Shown: in pieces, positions 5,611 to 6,827 of the stretch
Numbering within the stretch: position 1 is the stretch's first letter
How the letters are laid out: each line of letters starts with the position of its first letter
NCBI GenBank assembly: GCA_041479575.1
Contig: JBGOYH010000118.1
Coordinates: 1-6,827 of the forward strand
Direction of reading: 5' to 3'
Length of the DNA: 6,827 nt
From: DASPPK01 sp041479575
GTDB lineage: Archaea > Thermoproteota > Bathyarchaeia > Bathyarchaeales > Bathycorpusculaceae
The notes under the pieces: generated by a model
The model's database searches: none
What the model was told of the DNA's origin: nothing
Seen by the model: the letters and a program-made list of their open reading frames with translations, nothing else
Made by a program: the position numbers and the translations under genes

Positions 5611-6827
5611 TTAGTAATAGACTTCATCTACGAAGGTTTCTGGACTAGGAACCGCGGTTGGCAGGCCTCTTTTCTCGCGCAGTTTCTTGATGGTCGTGTT
5701 TGCAAGTTTTTCAGGCATTTTTTCCCAATGATCGAAGACCAATTGCCAGAAGGCTCTTCCAGAAGTTGTCGAACGCAGTTCTTCAGACAAGCCAAGAGTC
5801 TCTGCGACAGGAACATGGCCAATAATGACTGTTAGAGCACCTTTCTGAGCGGTTGACTCTATTTTTCCACGTTTGCGAATTATTATGTTTGAGCATTTGC
5901 CGAGCCATTGTGGCGGAACAGTGATTTCAATCGTGTAGATCGGTTCCAGAAGCGTCGGTTTCGCCGTCAAGAACGACCCTAGAATTGCGCGACTCACAGC
6001 TCGCATCACTTGTTTAGGTTCCCGGTTTTCGGGATCTGGATCGACTTGTGCCTCCACCAACTTCACTTTCACTCCTCTCAGAGGCTGCTCACAAAGCGGT
6101 CCAGTCCTGCATGCCCATTGAAAACCTGAAATGACGCTGTCAGTTACGTCTTGAAGCTGTTTGCTTTTCTTGGTTGAATCTACAAGAATATTGATGTGTT
6201 CGTTCAAAGCTAAAATGTCTCCTTCCGCGAACTCAGACGCCCCCTTTTCCAGCTTCCCTGTCGTGGACAAGTCCTTTTCAAGGATTTTCACCGTTTTTTC
6301 CTCAAGTGGTTCCACTTGGACCCAGAACTTGTTAAGTTTGTTATGACTCTTCACCATCACAAATGCTCCTTTCTTCAGCACGGCTTCTCGATAGCTCGCG
6401 ATGGGAGCAGACGTTTTGAGCTCCACGGCTCCGACATATTGTTTCAGGAAATTCATGGCGACTTCCAAATGAAGCTCCCCCATACCGCTGATAAGGTATT
6501 GACCTGTTTCTTTATTCACTGAGGTGTCGAGACTGGGGTCTTCCATCGAAAGCCTGTTTAGAGCTTCAACAACATTTTCGAGATCATTGGGGTTCTTCGG
6601 TTCAATTGCCACAGTCATGACTGGTTGTGAAACATGTCTAACGCTTTCAAAAGGAACACCTGACTTTTCGTGCATGATGTCAACCAATGTTTCTCCGGTC
6701 CTAACCGACTCAAGCCCGGTCACTGCGACAATATTGCCCGCCGAAACTTGATCCACGCTTTCTCTGAAAGCGCTCATGTAGATTGACACCTTTTGAACAC
6801 AATGGTTCTTCCCGGAGCCAACAAGGT
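5611..6827 (-). CDS. EF-2 family translation factor, divergent paralogue lacking the diphthamide histidine (5' partial)
   Basis: This is the C-terminal half or more of an archaeal EF-2 homologue. The frame stays open to the right edge (first complete codon 6825), and the residues before the GTG at 6789 (VGSGKNHCVQKVSIYM) align with EF-2 domain II, so 6789 is not the start. The GTPase domain is off the window. Numbering from 6789: end of domain II to about 50; domain III 54-125 with ISGMGELHLEV; domain IV from about 126; domain V about 280-355 with RKRGKIES and HVPVAE. Full-length family members are about 730 residues. In domain IV, the canonical HEDxxHRGPAQ loop is replaced without indels by DPDPENREPKQ (250-260), with Asn255 (codon 6025-6027) at the diphthamide His position. 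The SPNKHN tip loop is SHNKLN (148-153). The gene is intact with no frameshift. EF-2 drives tRNA-mRNA translocation; this copy may have altered or no translocase activity. A canonical EF-2 elsewhere in the genome is expected. Confidence 0.93.
   Translation of the reverse strand, partial: LVGSGKNHCVQKVSIYMSAFRESVDQVSAGNIVAVTGLESVRTGETLVDIMHEKSGVPFESVRHVSQPVMTVAIEPKNPNDLENVVEALNRLSMEDPSLDTSVNKETGQYLISGMGELHLEVAMNFLKQYVGAVELKTSAPIASYREAVLKKGAFVMVKSHNKLNKFWVQVEPLEEKTVKILEKDLSTTGKLEKGASEFAEGDILALNEHINILVDSTKKSKQLQDVTDSVISGFQWACRTGPLCEQPLRGVKVKLVEAQVDPDPENREPKQVMRAVSRAILGSFLTAKPTLLEPIYTIEITVPPQWLGKCSNIIIRKRGKIESTAQKGALTVIIGHVPVAETLGLSEELRSTTSGRAFWQLVFDHWEKMPEKLANTTIKKLREKRGLPTAVPSPETFVDEVYY

Overview
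The window is archaeal. The evidence is an archaeal/eukaryotic-type elongation factor 2 (EF-2) homologue, an OGG1-type 8-oxoguanine DNA glycosylase, A+T-rich box A (TATA) elements with purine-rich BRE-like stretches at plausible distances from gene starts, and a tRNA that matches archaeal consensus. The secreted protein with degenerate dockerin-like repeats, and the surface protein built as signal peptide, N-glycosylated ectodomain and C-terminal anchor, remind me of uncultured TACK archaea such as Bathyarchaeia. That placement is inference, not proof.

Layout. Bases 1-271 hold no gene I can support. They hold two T-tracts, a box A and a long interrupted inverted repeat (142-250). The + strand then carries a doubtful 60-codon ORF, a P-loop kinase overlapping it by 4 bp (ATGA), and, after 70 bp with its own box A and ribosome binding site, a WrbA-like flavodoxin-fold protein. 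Everything after that is on the - strand. A CAU-anticodon tRNA ends 2 bp from the flavodoxin stop codon. Next come an OGG1-family glycosylase and a two-gene surface module: a membrane-anchored glycoprotein with a PepSY-like segment, overlapping by 4 bp a secreted caspase-like (clan CD) putative cysteine peptidase with dockerin-like repeats. The window ends inside an EF-2 family gene whose 5' part lies beyond the right edge.

The most notable points are two. First, the EF-2 homologue keeps its domain III-V framework, but its diphthamide loop is rewritten without gaps: the modified histidine is replaced by Asn, and a second domain IV tip loop is altered too. This is the signature of a divergent EF-2 paralogue rather than the canonical translocase. 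Second, the overlapping surface pair looks like an uncharacterised extracytoplasmic peptidase and partner system. The glycosylase also lacks two of the three residues by which human OGG1 reads the opposite cytosine. The inverted repeat sits where a 5' leader or small RNA would start.

The remaining genes (kinase, flavoprotein, glycosylase, tRNA) look like ordinary housekeeping neighbours without an obvious shared pathway.
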